The notes below the pieces were generated by a model. It worked only from the letters and a program-made list of their open reading frames with translations, made no database searches and had not been told where the DNA came from. The position numbers were made by a program, and so were the translations under genes. A DNA stretch of 43,713 bases from a virus. Shown here in pieces: positions 13,052 through 19,476 of this stretch. The stretch is from positions 1 through 43,713 of the IMG/VR virus record IMGVR_UViG_3300036781_000437. One strand, 5' to 3'. Numbering within the stretch: the stretch's first letter is position 1; every line of letters begins with the position of its first letter.

Positions 13052-13380
13052 CACTCCTCCTCGGCGCCGTCGAAGAAGACGTCCGAGACGACGAGGCTCT
13101 TCGTCTCCACGATCGCATCGACGTAGCCCTCGGAGTCGCGGCGGTGGCGCTTGCGCGAGCCCGCGACGTGGCAGGTGACGACGAGCTCGGCCTCCTCGCC
13201 CGCCCGCAGGCCGTTGTAGTACTTCACCTGCTGGGCGTTCGTGCGGTCGAGCTCGAGCGAGCCCGAGAACGCGAGCTTGAGCACGCTCGGGTCGGCCTCG
13301 TCCAGGACAACCGCGATCCTCGGCACTTCAAACAGGCGCCCGTCGCCGGGGCTCTGGTCTTCCACTGCGGCCACGCTCAT
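13051..13380 (-). CDS. Conserved hypothetical protein next to exonuclease
   Basis: A 109-residue, strand-rich protein (RIAVVLDEADPSVLKLAFSG, AELVVTCHVAGSRKRHRR, VDAIVETKSLVVSDVFF). The start ATG overlaps the exonuclease stop by ATGA, so it is translated with the nuclease. Mixed beta strands and an acidic end (GAEEE) would suit a small OB-type or inhibitor/accessory fold, but I do not recognise a family. Likely part of the same recombination unit. Confidence 0.6.
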   Translation of the reverse strand: MSVAAVEDQSPGDGRLFEVPRIAVVLDEADPSVLKLAFSGSLELDRTNAQQVKYYNGLRAGEEAELVVTCHVAGSRKRHRRDSEGYVDAIVETKSLVVSDVFFDGAEEE

Positions 13381-14213
13381 GCCTCCTCCTCGTTGGTAGT
13401 GGGCAGCTCCAGCGGCGCCCCGAACACGTGTCGACTGACCTCGCTCTGCCAGCGGGCCGCCTGCTGTACGTGCAGGAACGCCCGCCAGACCCTGTCGTCG
13501 ATCGCCACCGGCACGGCCAGGAAGTCGAAGGGCGAGATGACGATGCAGAGGGCGCCGTCCACCTTCGGCAGCTCCTCGTGCGTCTGGCTCTGGTCGTAGA
13601 GGTAGTAGCGCCCGCGGTTGGAGTAGCGCTGCTCGGCGATCACGCCCACCTCGGTGCAGCGCGAGTAGGCGCAGAGCTGGAGCGCCGTCTCCGGCCACGG
13701 CGGGCGGGCCTTCTCGCCGCCCGGCGGGTGCTCGGTCGTCTTGTAGTCGACGAGCAGCCGGTAGCCGCCGAGCTCGATGATCCCGTCGAGCGTTCCGGCG
13801 TAGCGGCGCTCGATGTTGTAGACCGGCGCCTCGGCGAGCAGGAAGGTCGGCCGGAACTTCTCGATCCAGCGCCGCCCCTGCTCCACGAAGGGCGCGATCT
13901 GCGGCTCGACGCGCGGCTCGGCCCCGAGCGCGATCTCCTCCAGCGCCTTGTGAATGTCGGTGCCGCGAACCTTCGCCTTCTCCGACTTCTTCCAGCGCTG
14001 GTCGGCGAGCCACTTGATCGCGCCCTCGCGGTCGCCGTCGCGGAGCATCGCGTCGACCGTGCCGCGCTTGTCGACCCCGGCGGTCGCGACCTGGTTGACG
14101 ATCCAGTTGATCAGCCCCGGCCCGGTGCCGAGCCCCATCCCGATCAGGGTCGTCACGCTCCAGAGCTGGAGCGGCGCAGCCTGCGGCAGCGGCTCCATCA
14201 GCGGCGAGCTCAC
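13377..14213 (-). CDS. PD-(D/E)XK exonuclease (RecB/Cas4-like)
   Basis: A 278-residue nuclease from GTG 14213 (GTGA overlap upstream). Catalytic features are in order: 'RGTDIHKALEE' with His 88, 'YAGTLDGIIEL' with Asp 143, 'YRLLVDYKTTE' with Asp 156 and Lys 158, and the downstream 'TALQLCAYSRCTEVG' helix with the Q-x3-Y motif. This is the RecB-type nuclease order used by phage exonucleases that resect double-strand ends for annealing-type recombination. It heads the leftward group with two small proteins and, after the pentamer tract, the 227-residue protein. The long N-terminal in-frame extension to 14261 was rejected for the coupled GTG. Confidence 0.8.
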   Translation of the reverse strand: MSSPLMEPLPQAAPLQLWSVTTLIGMGLGTGPGLINWIVNQVATAGVDKRGTVDAMLRDGDREGAIKWLADQRWKKSEKAKVRGTDIHKALEEIALGAEPRVEPQIAPFVEQGRRWIEKFRPTFLLAEAPVYNIERRYAGTLDGIIELGGYRLLVDYKTTEHPPGGEKARPPWPETALQLCAYSRCTEVGVIAEQRYSNRGRYYLYDQSQTHEELPKVDGALCIVISPFDFLAVPVAIDDRVWRAFLHVQQAARWQSEVSRHVFGAPLELPTTNEEEA

Positions 14214-14383
14214 CGCGCCGCCCTCGGCGGCTTCTGGTCGAAGCAGCCCGGACAGAGCCACGGGCCTCGCGACCGAGCTGCGCCGCAGTGCAGCCGCGCT
14301 CCGCAGTCCGAGCAGGCCCGGAAGCCGCGGTAGGCGGCCCAGGCCTTCCAGGCCTGGAGCGCTTGCCGTTCAAGCGTCGTCAC
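14210..14383 (-). CDS. Small zinc-ribbon protein
   Basis: A 57-residue protein that starts at GTG 14383, overlapping the methyltransferase stop (GTGA), and ends in a GTGA overlap with the exonuclease. An N-terminal helix (LERQALQAWKAWAAYRG) precedes two Cys knuckles: CSDCGARLHCG and CPGCFDQKP. This is a compact zinc ribbon. The function is unknown; the position between methyltransferase and nuclease suggests DNA metabolism. Confidence 0.6.
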   Translation of the reverse strand: MTTLERQALQAWKAWAAYRGFRACSDCGARLHCGAARSRGPWLCPGCFDQKPPRAAR

Positions 14384-15328
14384 GTCGTCACCTCCGAGAA
14401 GTCGAGAAGCCAGCGGCCCGCGGCCGTGGCGCACTGCACCTGGACGGCGTTGCCGAGCATCCGCAGCCGGGCCGTCCGCCGGTTGCCGGTCGTCCAGCCG
14501 TGCGGGAGGCCGAGCATCCACTCGACGAACTCGGGCATCAGGCCTCCTCGATCGTCAGTTGGCCTGGGAGCGGGGCGGCCGAGCTCTCGCTCCCAGCGGC
14601 GGATGGCGGGCTCGTAGCGGCCCCAGTCGACCGCCGCGGGGTCGTACTCCCGCCCGTGCGGAAGAGGTCGGAGAGCGAGACGCCCGGGTTCGCCGCCGAG
14701 CCCGGCAGGTTGCGGCTCCCGGCCGACTTCGCATCCCCTGCCGTCGGCGTCGGCAGGAGCGCCAGCGCCTCCTCCAGGTGCGGGCCGCCGTCCGCGTTCG
14801 CGCTGCGGTACTGGCCGCCCCGGTCCGCGTAGCTCGCCGTCGGCGTCGGCAAGAGCTCCGGCGATGAAGACTCTCCAGCGGAGGTGAGGCGCTCCGACGT
14901 CGACAGCTCGCAGGCGGTCGTACCGCCACCGGTAGCCGAGTAGGGCCAGGTCACCGACCACATCTCCGATGAGGCCGGAAGCAATGAGGCCTGGGACGTT
15001 CTCCAGGAGCACGAGTCGAGGTCGAAGTACGCGAAGGCATCGCGCGATCTCAGGCCAGAGCCAGCGCTCGTCATCCGCGCCGCGTCGGGCTCCGGCCTGG
15101 GAGGCGGGCTGGCAGGGGAAGCCTGCGACCACAAACGTCGGCGGCGATGCCTCGCCGCTCCCAGTCGACGGCCCGCAGGTCGCCGAGGTTGGGGACGTCG
15201 GGCCAGTGGCGGGCGAGGATGAGCGAGCAGGCGCGATCGTTCTCGGCCTGGGCGACGAAGCTCCAGCCGAGGAGCTCGAGGCCGAGGTCGAGCCCGCCGC
15301 AGCCCGAGCAGAGGGAGAGGGCTCGCAC
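14380..15328 (-). pseudogene. DNA cytosine-C5 methyltransferase with three one-base frame breaks
   Basis: The C5 motifs are all present but in different frames. Frame A from GTG 15328 has motif I 'LSLCSGCGGLDLGLELLGW' and ends 'RRGIAADV'. Frame B has 'VVAGFPCQPAS' (motif IV, catalytic Cys), 'LVLLENVPGLI' (motif VI), 'DVGAPHLRWRVFIAG' (motif VIII), and later 'MLGLPHGW' and 'MLGNAVQVQ' (motif X). Frame C holds the variable target-recognition part, 'LLPTPTAGDAKSAGSRN' and 'PGVSLSDLFRTGG'. Switches fall at 15133-15135, about 14858-14861 and 14649-14651. Third-position GC follows these frames, so coding was under selection until recently. It would make 5mC, the substrate for the TET-like enzyme at 42111. 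Either decaying or mis-assembled. Confidence 0.75.
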
Positions 15329-15329
15329 C

Positions 15330-15758
15330 TCACCGCCAGACCCCGAAGTCGTTGCGCAGCGTCTCGACGCGAACGCTCGCGTGCGGCTGGGAGCCGTAGA
15401 GCTTGCGCACGTGCCAGGAGGCAACCTGCGAGTCGTCGCGTACGACGACGCCGGTCATCGCGTCGCCGAGCGCCCGCTGGAGCTTGTCGAGGTCGGGCTT
15501 CGCGCTGTGCCAGATCGGAGCGCTGTCCTTGAGACGCTCGGCGTTGCGGCCGCTGCCGAAGTGGCCCTTCGGCCGCGGGAAGAAGAAGTCGACGATCACG
15601 TTCACCGGGCCGTCGACCGGGCCGTTCGCCATCACCTCGGCGGCGGCCGCCGCGACGCTCTCCCGCCAGCTCTTCACGTGCGGGTTCGCCTCGGCGCCCC
15701 ACGGCATCTTGGAGCCCTGCGGCACGGGCACGCCGGGCACGGTGAAGGTCAGCTCCAC
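15330..15758 (-). CDS. RusA-like Holliday junction resolvase
   Basis: A 142-residue protein with the RusA order: an N-terminal strand 'LTFTVPGVPVPQGSKMPWG', a central 'FFFPRPKGHFGSGRNAERL', then 'KPDLDKLQRALGDAM' and 'GVVVRDDSQVASWHVRKLYG', with the conserved Asp residues that bind metal. RusA enzymes are dimeric nucleases that cut four-way DNA junctions and are common in phage early regions, where they clear branched replication or recombination intermediates before packaging. ATG 15758; its first 10 bases overlap the upstream gene. Length is typical for the family. Confidence 0.85.
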   Translation of the reverse strand: MELTFTVPGVPVPQGSKMPWGAEANPHVKSWRESVAAAAAEVMANGPVDGPVNVIVDFFFPRPKGHFGSGRNAERLKDSAPIWHSAKPDLDKLQRALGDAMTGVVVRDDSQVASWHVRKLYGSQPHASVRVETLRNDFGVWR

Positions 15759-15967
15759 GGGAGCTCCCGGCGCAGGGCGTAGAGGCGCTCGGCCGTCGCC
15801 GCGTCCATCCAGCTCGGGGCCGCCGGCGGCGGCGGCAGGCGCTGCGGGAGCTCGGGAGCGAGCGCGGGCGCGGGCGGGAGGTGCTCCCGCTCCCAGCGCA
15901 CCGTCTCTCGACTGGTCGCCTTGCGATGGCGCCCGCGGCCGTCGTAGTTGCGGCGCTGGGTCGGCAT
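15749..15967 (-). CDS. Small Pro-rich basic protein
   Basis: A 72-residue protein that starts at an ATG overlapping the previous stop by one base. A basic start (TQRRNYDGRGRHRKATSRET) leads into a charged helix (VRWEREHLPPAPALAPEL), a Pro stretch, and an ending helix (AATAERLYALRRELPW). No family recognised. It overlaps the RusA start by 10 bases, so it is co-translated with it. Confidence 0.5.
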   Translation of the reverse strand: MPTQRRNYDGRGRHRKATSRETVRWEREHLPPAPALAPELPQRLPPPPAAPSWMDAATAERLYALRRELPWS

Positions 15968-16113
15968 CACCGCTCGCGCTCCTTGCGCTCGGCCTCGGCG
16001 AGGGCGCAGCCCTTCGCGTGCGAACAGGCGAGCGTGTTCAGCTCCCACCACGTGCCCGCCCGGCGGCAGACCTGGCAGAGGAGCCATCCGGCCTTGAGCT
16101 CCGTCGAGCTCAC
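15967..16113 (-). CDS. Small zinc-binding protein
   Basis: A 48-residue protein from GTG 16113 (GTGA overlap upstream) to 15967, too short for usual gene calls. It contains CQVCRRAGTWW near 13-23 and 'ACSHAKGCALAEAERKERER' at the end, i.e. C-x2-C plus C-x5-C, a small zinc knuckle with a charged C-terminal helix. Stop and next start overlap by one base (TGATG). Strong third-position GC supports it. Function unknown. Confidence 0.5.
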   Translation of the reverse strand: MSSTELKAGWLLCQVCRRAGTWWELNTLACSHAKGCALAEAERKERER

Positions 16114-16445
16114 CGGCTACCCTCCTCGGGAGGATGGGCGGCGGCCGCCGAGGTCGCCTCCTTTGCGCCGCCGCCCTTCTCCTTCTCCACGACCCTGAGC
16201 CCCTCGGCGGCGCCGTAGCTCTCCTCCGGGTTCTGCCGCTCCCACTCGGCCTCGAGCTCGCCGATCAGGTGGAGCAGGCCCGCGATGCGCTGGAGGCCGA
16301 AGCCTCCGAGCTCGGGACCGGGCGGGGCGAGCGCGGCGGCGGCGAGCTGCCGGTGCTGGTGAGCCACCTCGCGCTTCAACACATCGGCCAGGTAGTCGGG
16401 CCGGAGCCCGAGCGCCTGGCACACCTCCTTCGTGCCCATGCTCAT
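16110..16445 (-). CDS. Hypothetical protein with HTH-like start
   Basis: A 111-residue protein from ATG 16445, preceded by GAGAGGAGC. The N-terminus 'GTKEVCQALGLRPDYLADVL' could be a helix-turn-helix, followed by helices (HQHRQLAAAAL, then LLHLIGELEAEWERQ) and a Lys/Glu/Ala-rich tail. It lies directly downstream of the Rpf-like gene with only 7 bases between them, so they share a transcript. Regulatory function is possible but uncertain. Confidence 0.5.
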   Translation of the reverse strand: MSMGTKEVCQALGLRPDYLADVLKREVAHQHRQLAAAALAPPGPELGGFGLQRIAGLLHLIGELEAEWERQNPEESYGAAEGLRVVEKEKGGGAKEATSAAAAHPPEEGSR

Positions 16446-16452
16446 GCTCCTC

Positions 16453-16818
16453 TCATTGCAGGCAGCCCCAGTAGCCACCAAGGCCGAGCCCGTACTGGGC
16501 GACGCGCATCTGCACGAGCGGCGGCGCCATCCAGGCGTGTGGGTAGCGGGCAGAGAGGCCGAGCGCTCGCGCCCAGGCCCGCCAGGTCGAGGCGGCGAAG
16601 CCGACGCCTCCCTCGTACTCGGTTCCCTCGTTCGGTCGGTGCCTCGCGCCCCAGTCCCAGAGCGCCGGGCCACCGCCTCCCGTCTCGCAGGAGCCGACTC
16701 GCATCCAGAACTGGATCTGTGCCCTGGTGAGCTCGGCCGAAGCTGGCGGCGCCGTCGCGAAGAGCAGCGCGGTCGCCGCGATGACTCCGAGGAGCCACCC
16801 GTGCAGGTGGGTCAGCAT
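16453..16818 (-). CDS. Secreted Rpf/transglycosylase-like muralytic protein
   Basis: A 121-residue protein with a clean signal peptide: 'LLGVIAATALLFATAPPASA' (9-28) with an Ala-x-Ala cleavage site. The mature part follows the resuscitation-promoting-factor fold: 'RVGSCETGGG' with the candidate catalytic Glu, 'YEGGVGFAASTWRAWA' for the Rpf YxGGLQFxxxTW box, and 'APPLVQMRVAQYGL' then 'GGYWGCL' at the end. Rpf enzymes cut peptidoglycan glycan strands and wake dormant actinobacteria. The gene has a perfect AAGGAGGTCGCG site and is first in the leftward early operon beside the integrase promoter, away from the endolysin. It might serve lysis, entry or lysogen physiology. Confidence 0.7.
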   Translation of the reverse strand: MLTHLHGWLLGVIAATALLFATAPPASAELTRAQIQFWMRVGSCETGGGGPALWDWGARHRPNEGTEYEGGVGFAASTWRAWARALGLSARYPHAWMAPPLVQMRVAQYGLGLGGYWGCLQ

Positions 16819-16838
16819 CGCGACCTCCTTGCGTCCAG

Positions 16839-16888
16839 GTGGGAGCGCCCGGGTGCCGAGGGGGGTCCAAGGGGCCGGGCGCTCCCAC
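16839..16888 (-). promoter_or_regulatory. 14-bp stem-loop just upstream of the Rpf-like gene
   Basis: GTGGGAGCGCCCGG (16839-16852) and CCGGGCGCTCCCAC (16875-16888) pair perfectly around 22 bases. In the leftward RNA this stem ends about 20 bases before the Rpf-like ATG and just ahead of its ribosome site. A regulator of translation or early termination is inferred; on DNA it could be an operator. Confidence 0.6.
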
Positions 16889-16905
16889 GTTGAGGCGGGG
16901 AGGAG

Positions 16906-16968
16906 GCCACGGGCACAGCGTCGGAGTCCCGTGGCTGCCGGTTTGCAGCCCACCGCGGAGACAGCCAC
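16906..16968. other. Overlapping inverted repeats in the integrase/Rpf gap; candidate attP region
   Basis: GCCACGGG (16906-16913) pairs with CCCGTGGC (16928-16935), but the same GTGGC also begins GTGGCTG (16931-16937), which pairs with CAGCCAC (16962-16968). The two stems exclude each other. The 38-bp symmetric element 16931-16968 is of a size and place (directly upstream of a serine integrase) that would suit attP. No core could be proved. The gap 16819-17146 otherwise holds no gene. Confidence 0.4.
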
Positions 16969-17030
16969 ACGTTGCAGGCCGCCTCCGAGCTGCATGTCTA
17001 CGCCGGGCCGGACTCCTCCCCACGCACAGC

Positions 17031-17055
17031 GAAGGCCGCCGGAGGGGCGGCCTTC
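17031..17055. terminator. Hairpin upstream of integrase promoter
   Basis: GAAGGCCGCC (17031-17040) and GGCGGCCTTC (17046-17055) form a 10-bp perfect stem with a 5-base loop. The + side continues GGGCTTCTAC, a weak pyrimidine tail. It would insulate the integrase promoter from upstream transcription, or act in the leader of the divergent Rpf operon. Confidence 0.55.
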
Positions 17056-17104
17056 GGGCTTCTACAGGCTGACGGGCTTTAGCGCTCGGCGCTGTTGCGC
17101 CCGC

Positions 17105-17110
17105 TATAAT
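17105..17110 (+). promoter_or_regulatory. Integrase promoter -10 (TATAAT)
   Basis: A perfect TATAAT in a GC-rich region, 37 bases before the integrase ATG and followed by AAGGAGGCGACC. No good -35 at 16-18 bp is visible, so an activator may be needed. This is the best -10 match noticed in the window. Confidence 0.6.
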
Positions 17111-17146
17111 AGAGCCTCCAAGAGAGAAGCAACCAAGGAGGCGACC

Positions 17147-18529
17147 ATGCAAGGCACCGAACCGAAGAGCTCGAGCAGGCGGCGAGCCGTCATCTACGTC
17201 CGCGTCAGCCGCAAGGGCAAGCGCGGCGGCGACAGCTACATCACCGAGGACGTGCAGGTACAGACCTGCGAGGCCTACGCGAAGGGGAAGCGCATCCGCG
17301 TCGTCGGCACCTTCACCGACGTCAACCGCTCGGGCAAGAACGCGGCCCGGCCGGGCCTCCAGGAGGCGCTCGGGATGCTGGAGCGCGGCGAGGCGGACAC
17401 GCTGATCGTCGCCCGGCTCTCGCGCTTCGCTCGCTCGGTCAAGGACACCGCGATCCTGCTGGACGAGATGCAGGGCTGGGGCGCTTCGCTCGTCGCCTGC
17501 GACATCGACATCGACACGAGCACGCCGATCGGCAAGCTCGTCCGCCAGCTCCTCGCGGCCTTCGCCGAGCTGGAGCTGGAGCTCGCCCGGGAGAAGTGGG
17601 AGGAGGCTCGCTCGCACGCCGAAGACCGCGGCGTCTACCTGCGCAAGGCGCCTCCCGGCTACCGCAAGAACGGCGGCCGGGAGCTCGTCCGCGACGAGGC
17701 CGTCGCGCCGCTCGTGGAGGCGCTCTTCGCCGACCGGGCGGCGGGCGTCTCCTGGGCCGAGCTGCTCCGGCGCTGGGAGAGGGGCGGCGGCCCGAAGATC
17801 AGTCGGCAGGGCCTGACGACGATCGTCGGCAACCGCGAGTACCTCGGCGACCCGCACGAGGCGATCGTCACCGTCGAGCAGTTCGACGCGGCGCAGGCCG
17901 TGAAGGCGCCGCGGCCGTGGCGCAGTCGGAACGGCTCGCTCCTCGCGGGCGTGCTCGTCTGCTCGGTCAGCGGCGAGCCGATGACCTCGGCGGGCGCAGA
18001 CCCGCGGCGCGGCCGGAGCCTCTACCGCTGTCAGCCGGGCGCCTGCAAGGGGCACCGCCAGACGGTCACCGCGGAGCTCGTCGACCGCTGCGTCGAGGAG
18101 CAGCTCCTCGCCTGGGCGGGCGAGGTCACGCTGGAGGGCACGGCCAACGGGGAGGGCGGGCTGATCGCCGCCGCCCGCGAGCGGGAGTCCGCCGAGGCCG
18201 AGCTGGCCGCCTACGTCATCCATGCCGCAGCCTTGGATGCCAAGGTGTTCCAGCTCGGACTCGACGCCCGGCAGGCCCGCGTCGACGAAGCCGTCGATGC
18301 AGAGGCCCGGCTCAGGTCTGAGCGCCGGGTAGGGAACGTGCGCGTCCGGCTCGCCGAGGTCTGGCCGGAGCTCTCGACCGAGGAGCGCCGCCAGCTCCTG
18401 ATGCAGGCCGTTGAGCGAGTCGAGGTCAAGCCCTCAACCCGCCGCGGCCTCGGCAGCTACACGACCGAGGAGCAGCGCCAGGACGCGATCTGCGAGCGCC
18501 TCCGGGTCGTCTTCCGCTCGGACGTCTGA
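17147..18529 (+). CDS. int: Large serine recombinase (phage integrase)
   Basis: A 460-residue recombinase. The N-terminal catalytic domain (about 12-150) has 'VIYVRVSRKG' with the nucleophile Ser 21, 'LIVARLSRFARSVKD', and the later Arg-containing 'PIGKLVRQLLAAFAELELEL' E-helix. The recombinase domain follows (about 155-260, 'KAPPGYRKNGG...GLTTIVGNREYLGDP'), then a zinc-ribbon region (about 265-305) and a coiled coil (about 340-400). The zinc ribbon is atypical: the first knuckle reads CSVSG where CxxCG is normal, while later Cys remain (YRCQPGACKG). It catalyses attP x attB integration; excision would need the Gp3-like factor at 9584. The last 96 bases overlap the convergent gene at 18434. 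Confidence 0.92.
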   Translation: MQGTEPKSSSRRRAVIYVRVSRKGKRGGDSYITEDVQVQTCEAYAKGKRIRVVGTFTDVNRSGKNAARPGLQEALGMLERGEADTLIVARLSRFARSVKDTAILLDEMQGWGASLVACDIDIDTSTPIGKLVRQLLAAFAELELELAREKWEEARSHAEDRGVYLRKAPPGYRKNGGRELVRDEAVAPLVEALFADRAAGVSWAELLRRWERGGGPKISRQGLTTIVGNREYLGDPHEAIVTVEQFDAAQAVKAPRPWRSRNGSLLAGVLVCSVSGEPMTSAGADPRRGRSLYRCQPGACKGHRQTVTAELVDRCVEEQLLAWAGEVTLEGTANGEGGLIAAARERESAEAELAAYVIHAAALDAKVFQLGLDARQARVDEAVDAEARLRSERRVGNVRVRLAEVWPELSTEERRQLLMQAVERVEVKPSTRRGLGSYTTEEQRQDAICERLRVVFRSDV

Positions 18530-18667
18530 GCGCTTGCGCCCACGACTCGGCTTCGGCGCCCAGCGCCGGGCCGGGTCGCGGCGGCGCATCACTTCGATGA
18601 AGGCCCGCTCCAGCGGGGTCAGCCGAGCCGAGTGCCCGGCCGTCGTCGTCCCTCCTGGCTTCGCCAT
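18434..18667 (-). CDS. Small basic protein convergent with integrase
   Basis: A 77-residue protein starting at ATG 18667 with a strong GAAGGAGGCGAGC site. The first 50 residues look coding ('ARLTPLERAFIEVMRRRDPA', then a basic RWAPKPSRGRKRS stretch). The remainder overlaps the integrase 3' end on the opposite strand and may be shortened in reality. It diverges from the repressor-like gene across the operator-like repeats, the position of a Cro, excisionase or early regulator. No DNA-binding motif is certain. Confidence 0.5.
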   Translation of the reverse strand: MAKPGGTTTAGHSARLTPLERAFIEVMRRRDPARRWAPKPSRGRKRSDVRAEDDPEALADRVLALLLGRVAAEAAAG

Positions 18668-18720
18668 GCTCGCCTCCTTCACTTGCCGAGGAGGGCACGC
18701 TACACCTCCCTCCGGCCTCC

Positions 18721-18794
18721 CGGCAACCTCCCGCCTTCCGAAGTTGCCGCAGTTTGCGAGAAGGACGTTTACCGCGTCCACCGGACGGCAACCT
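18721..18794. promoter_or_regulatory. Operator-like CGGCAAC repeats between divergent regulators
   Basis: CGGCAACCT occurs at 18721-18729 and 18786-18794, with the inverse GTTGCCG at 18743-18749, in the 169-bp gap between the basic gene (-) and the repressor-like gene (+). The first two form an inverted pair with centres 22 bp apart. The third overlaps a possible -10 (TAAACT, 18794-18799). Likely binding sites for the repressor-like protein. Confidence 0.5.
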
Positions 18795-18836
18795 AAACTC
18801 CCCCTTGCACACGCACCTGGGAGGCGACCGAACTGA

Positions 18837-19232
18837 ATGGAGAAGGCTGCGGCAAGCCTCGGGCCTGTCAACGACGGCCCGGATGAGATGAACTCGTCGG
18901 TGGGCGAGCGCCTACGCGAGGCCCGCCGGGCGGCGGGCCTGAACCAGCGCGAGGCGGCGGCCGAGCTCGGCGTCACCCGGCGCTCGATCTACGAGTGGGA
19001 GACCGACGTGCGCCTGCCTCACTCGGCCCTGCCCGCGCTGGCCGTGCTCTACGGCACGAGCGTCACGCAGCTCCTCTACGGCGTCGATCCTGCGAGCGAG
19101 GAACTGGTGGCTCTCCGCACCGAGGTCGGGGTGCTGGCACAGCTCGTGGTCGACCTGGCCGCGGCGACGGAGGCGGGCTTCGCAGAGCTTCGGCGGCTCG
19201 TAGAGGAGCTCCTGCGCGGAGATGACTCGTAG
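18837..19232 (+). CDS. Cro/CI-type helix-turn-helix regulator
   Basis: A 131-residue protein. Residues about 20-80 form an XRE/HTH_3 domain: 'VGERLREARRAAGLNQREAA', 'AELGVTRRSIYEWETDVRLP', 'ALPALAVLYGTSVTQLLYG'. The C-terminal 45 residues form a leucine-rich coiled coil (LVALRTEVGVLAQLVVDLAA...) for dimerisation. No peptidase domain, so it is shorter than LexA-type repressors. It starts at ATG 18837 behind GGGAGGCGACC (a start at 18891 is possible). Its place after the integrase and its own operator-like repeats make it the likely lysogeny regulator. Confidence 0.8.
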   Translation: MEKAAASLGPVNDGPDEMNSSVGERLREARRAAGLNQREAAAELGVTRRSIYEWETDVRLPHSALPALAVLYGTSVTQLLYGVDPASEELVALRTEVGVLAQLVVDLAAATEAGFAELRRLVEELLRGDDS

Positions 19233-19352
19233 CTACGCCGAAGGCGATCGCGTGCTCGCTGATCGCGTCGAGGTACCTGACCACGTCGGCCCACAGCTCC
19301 GGGTCGGCGAGGCCCGCTGCCGCAAGATGGAGCAACGATCCCCCCCGGTCAT
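19063..19352 (-). CDS. Small hypothetical protein, probable homopolymer frame break
   Basis: A leftward frame with good codon bias covers about 19235-19335 (HLAAAGLADPELWADVVRYL, then DAISEHAIAFGVATS). The nearest ATG (19352) is in register only if the run of seven C on + (19340-19346) has one more base; otherwise a TTG at 19335 must serve. The downstream end is antisense to the regulator gene to 19063 and may be non-coding. Weak call; the phrase resembles short conserved actinobacterial proteins. From 19353 to 19450 there is no gene, only a CCCCA-GTAG-TGGGG palindrome (19387-19400). Confidence 0.35.
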
Positions 19353-19451
19353 CTCAAATCGGAGCGGGGAGCCTACTCGCTTGAGCTCCCCAGTAGTGGG
19401 GCCGCCGGACTGCGGTTAGCGCTCGGAGCGAGAAGTTTGGGACCAAAGACA

Positions 19452-19473
19452 AGGCGGGCCTCTCGGCCCGCCT
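19452..19473 (-). terminator. Terminator of the leftward late operon
   Basis: AGGCGGGCC (19452-19460) pairs perfectly with GGCCCGCCT (19465-19473) around TCTC. In the leftward sense it follows the last small late gene by a few bases and is followed by TGTCTTTGG. A clear intrinsic terminator at the end of the 24-kb late region. Confidence 0.75.
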
Positions 19474-19476
19474 CGG

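Noticed and set aside
16839-17055. A ydaO-type (c-di-AMP) riboswitch, known upstream of actinobacterial rpf genes
   Set aside because: The stems are strong but I do not see the conserved ydaO core sequences, so only a structured leader is reported.
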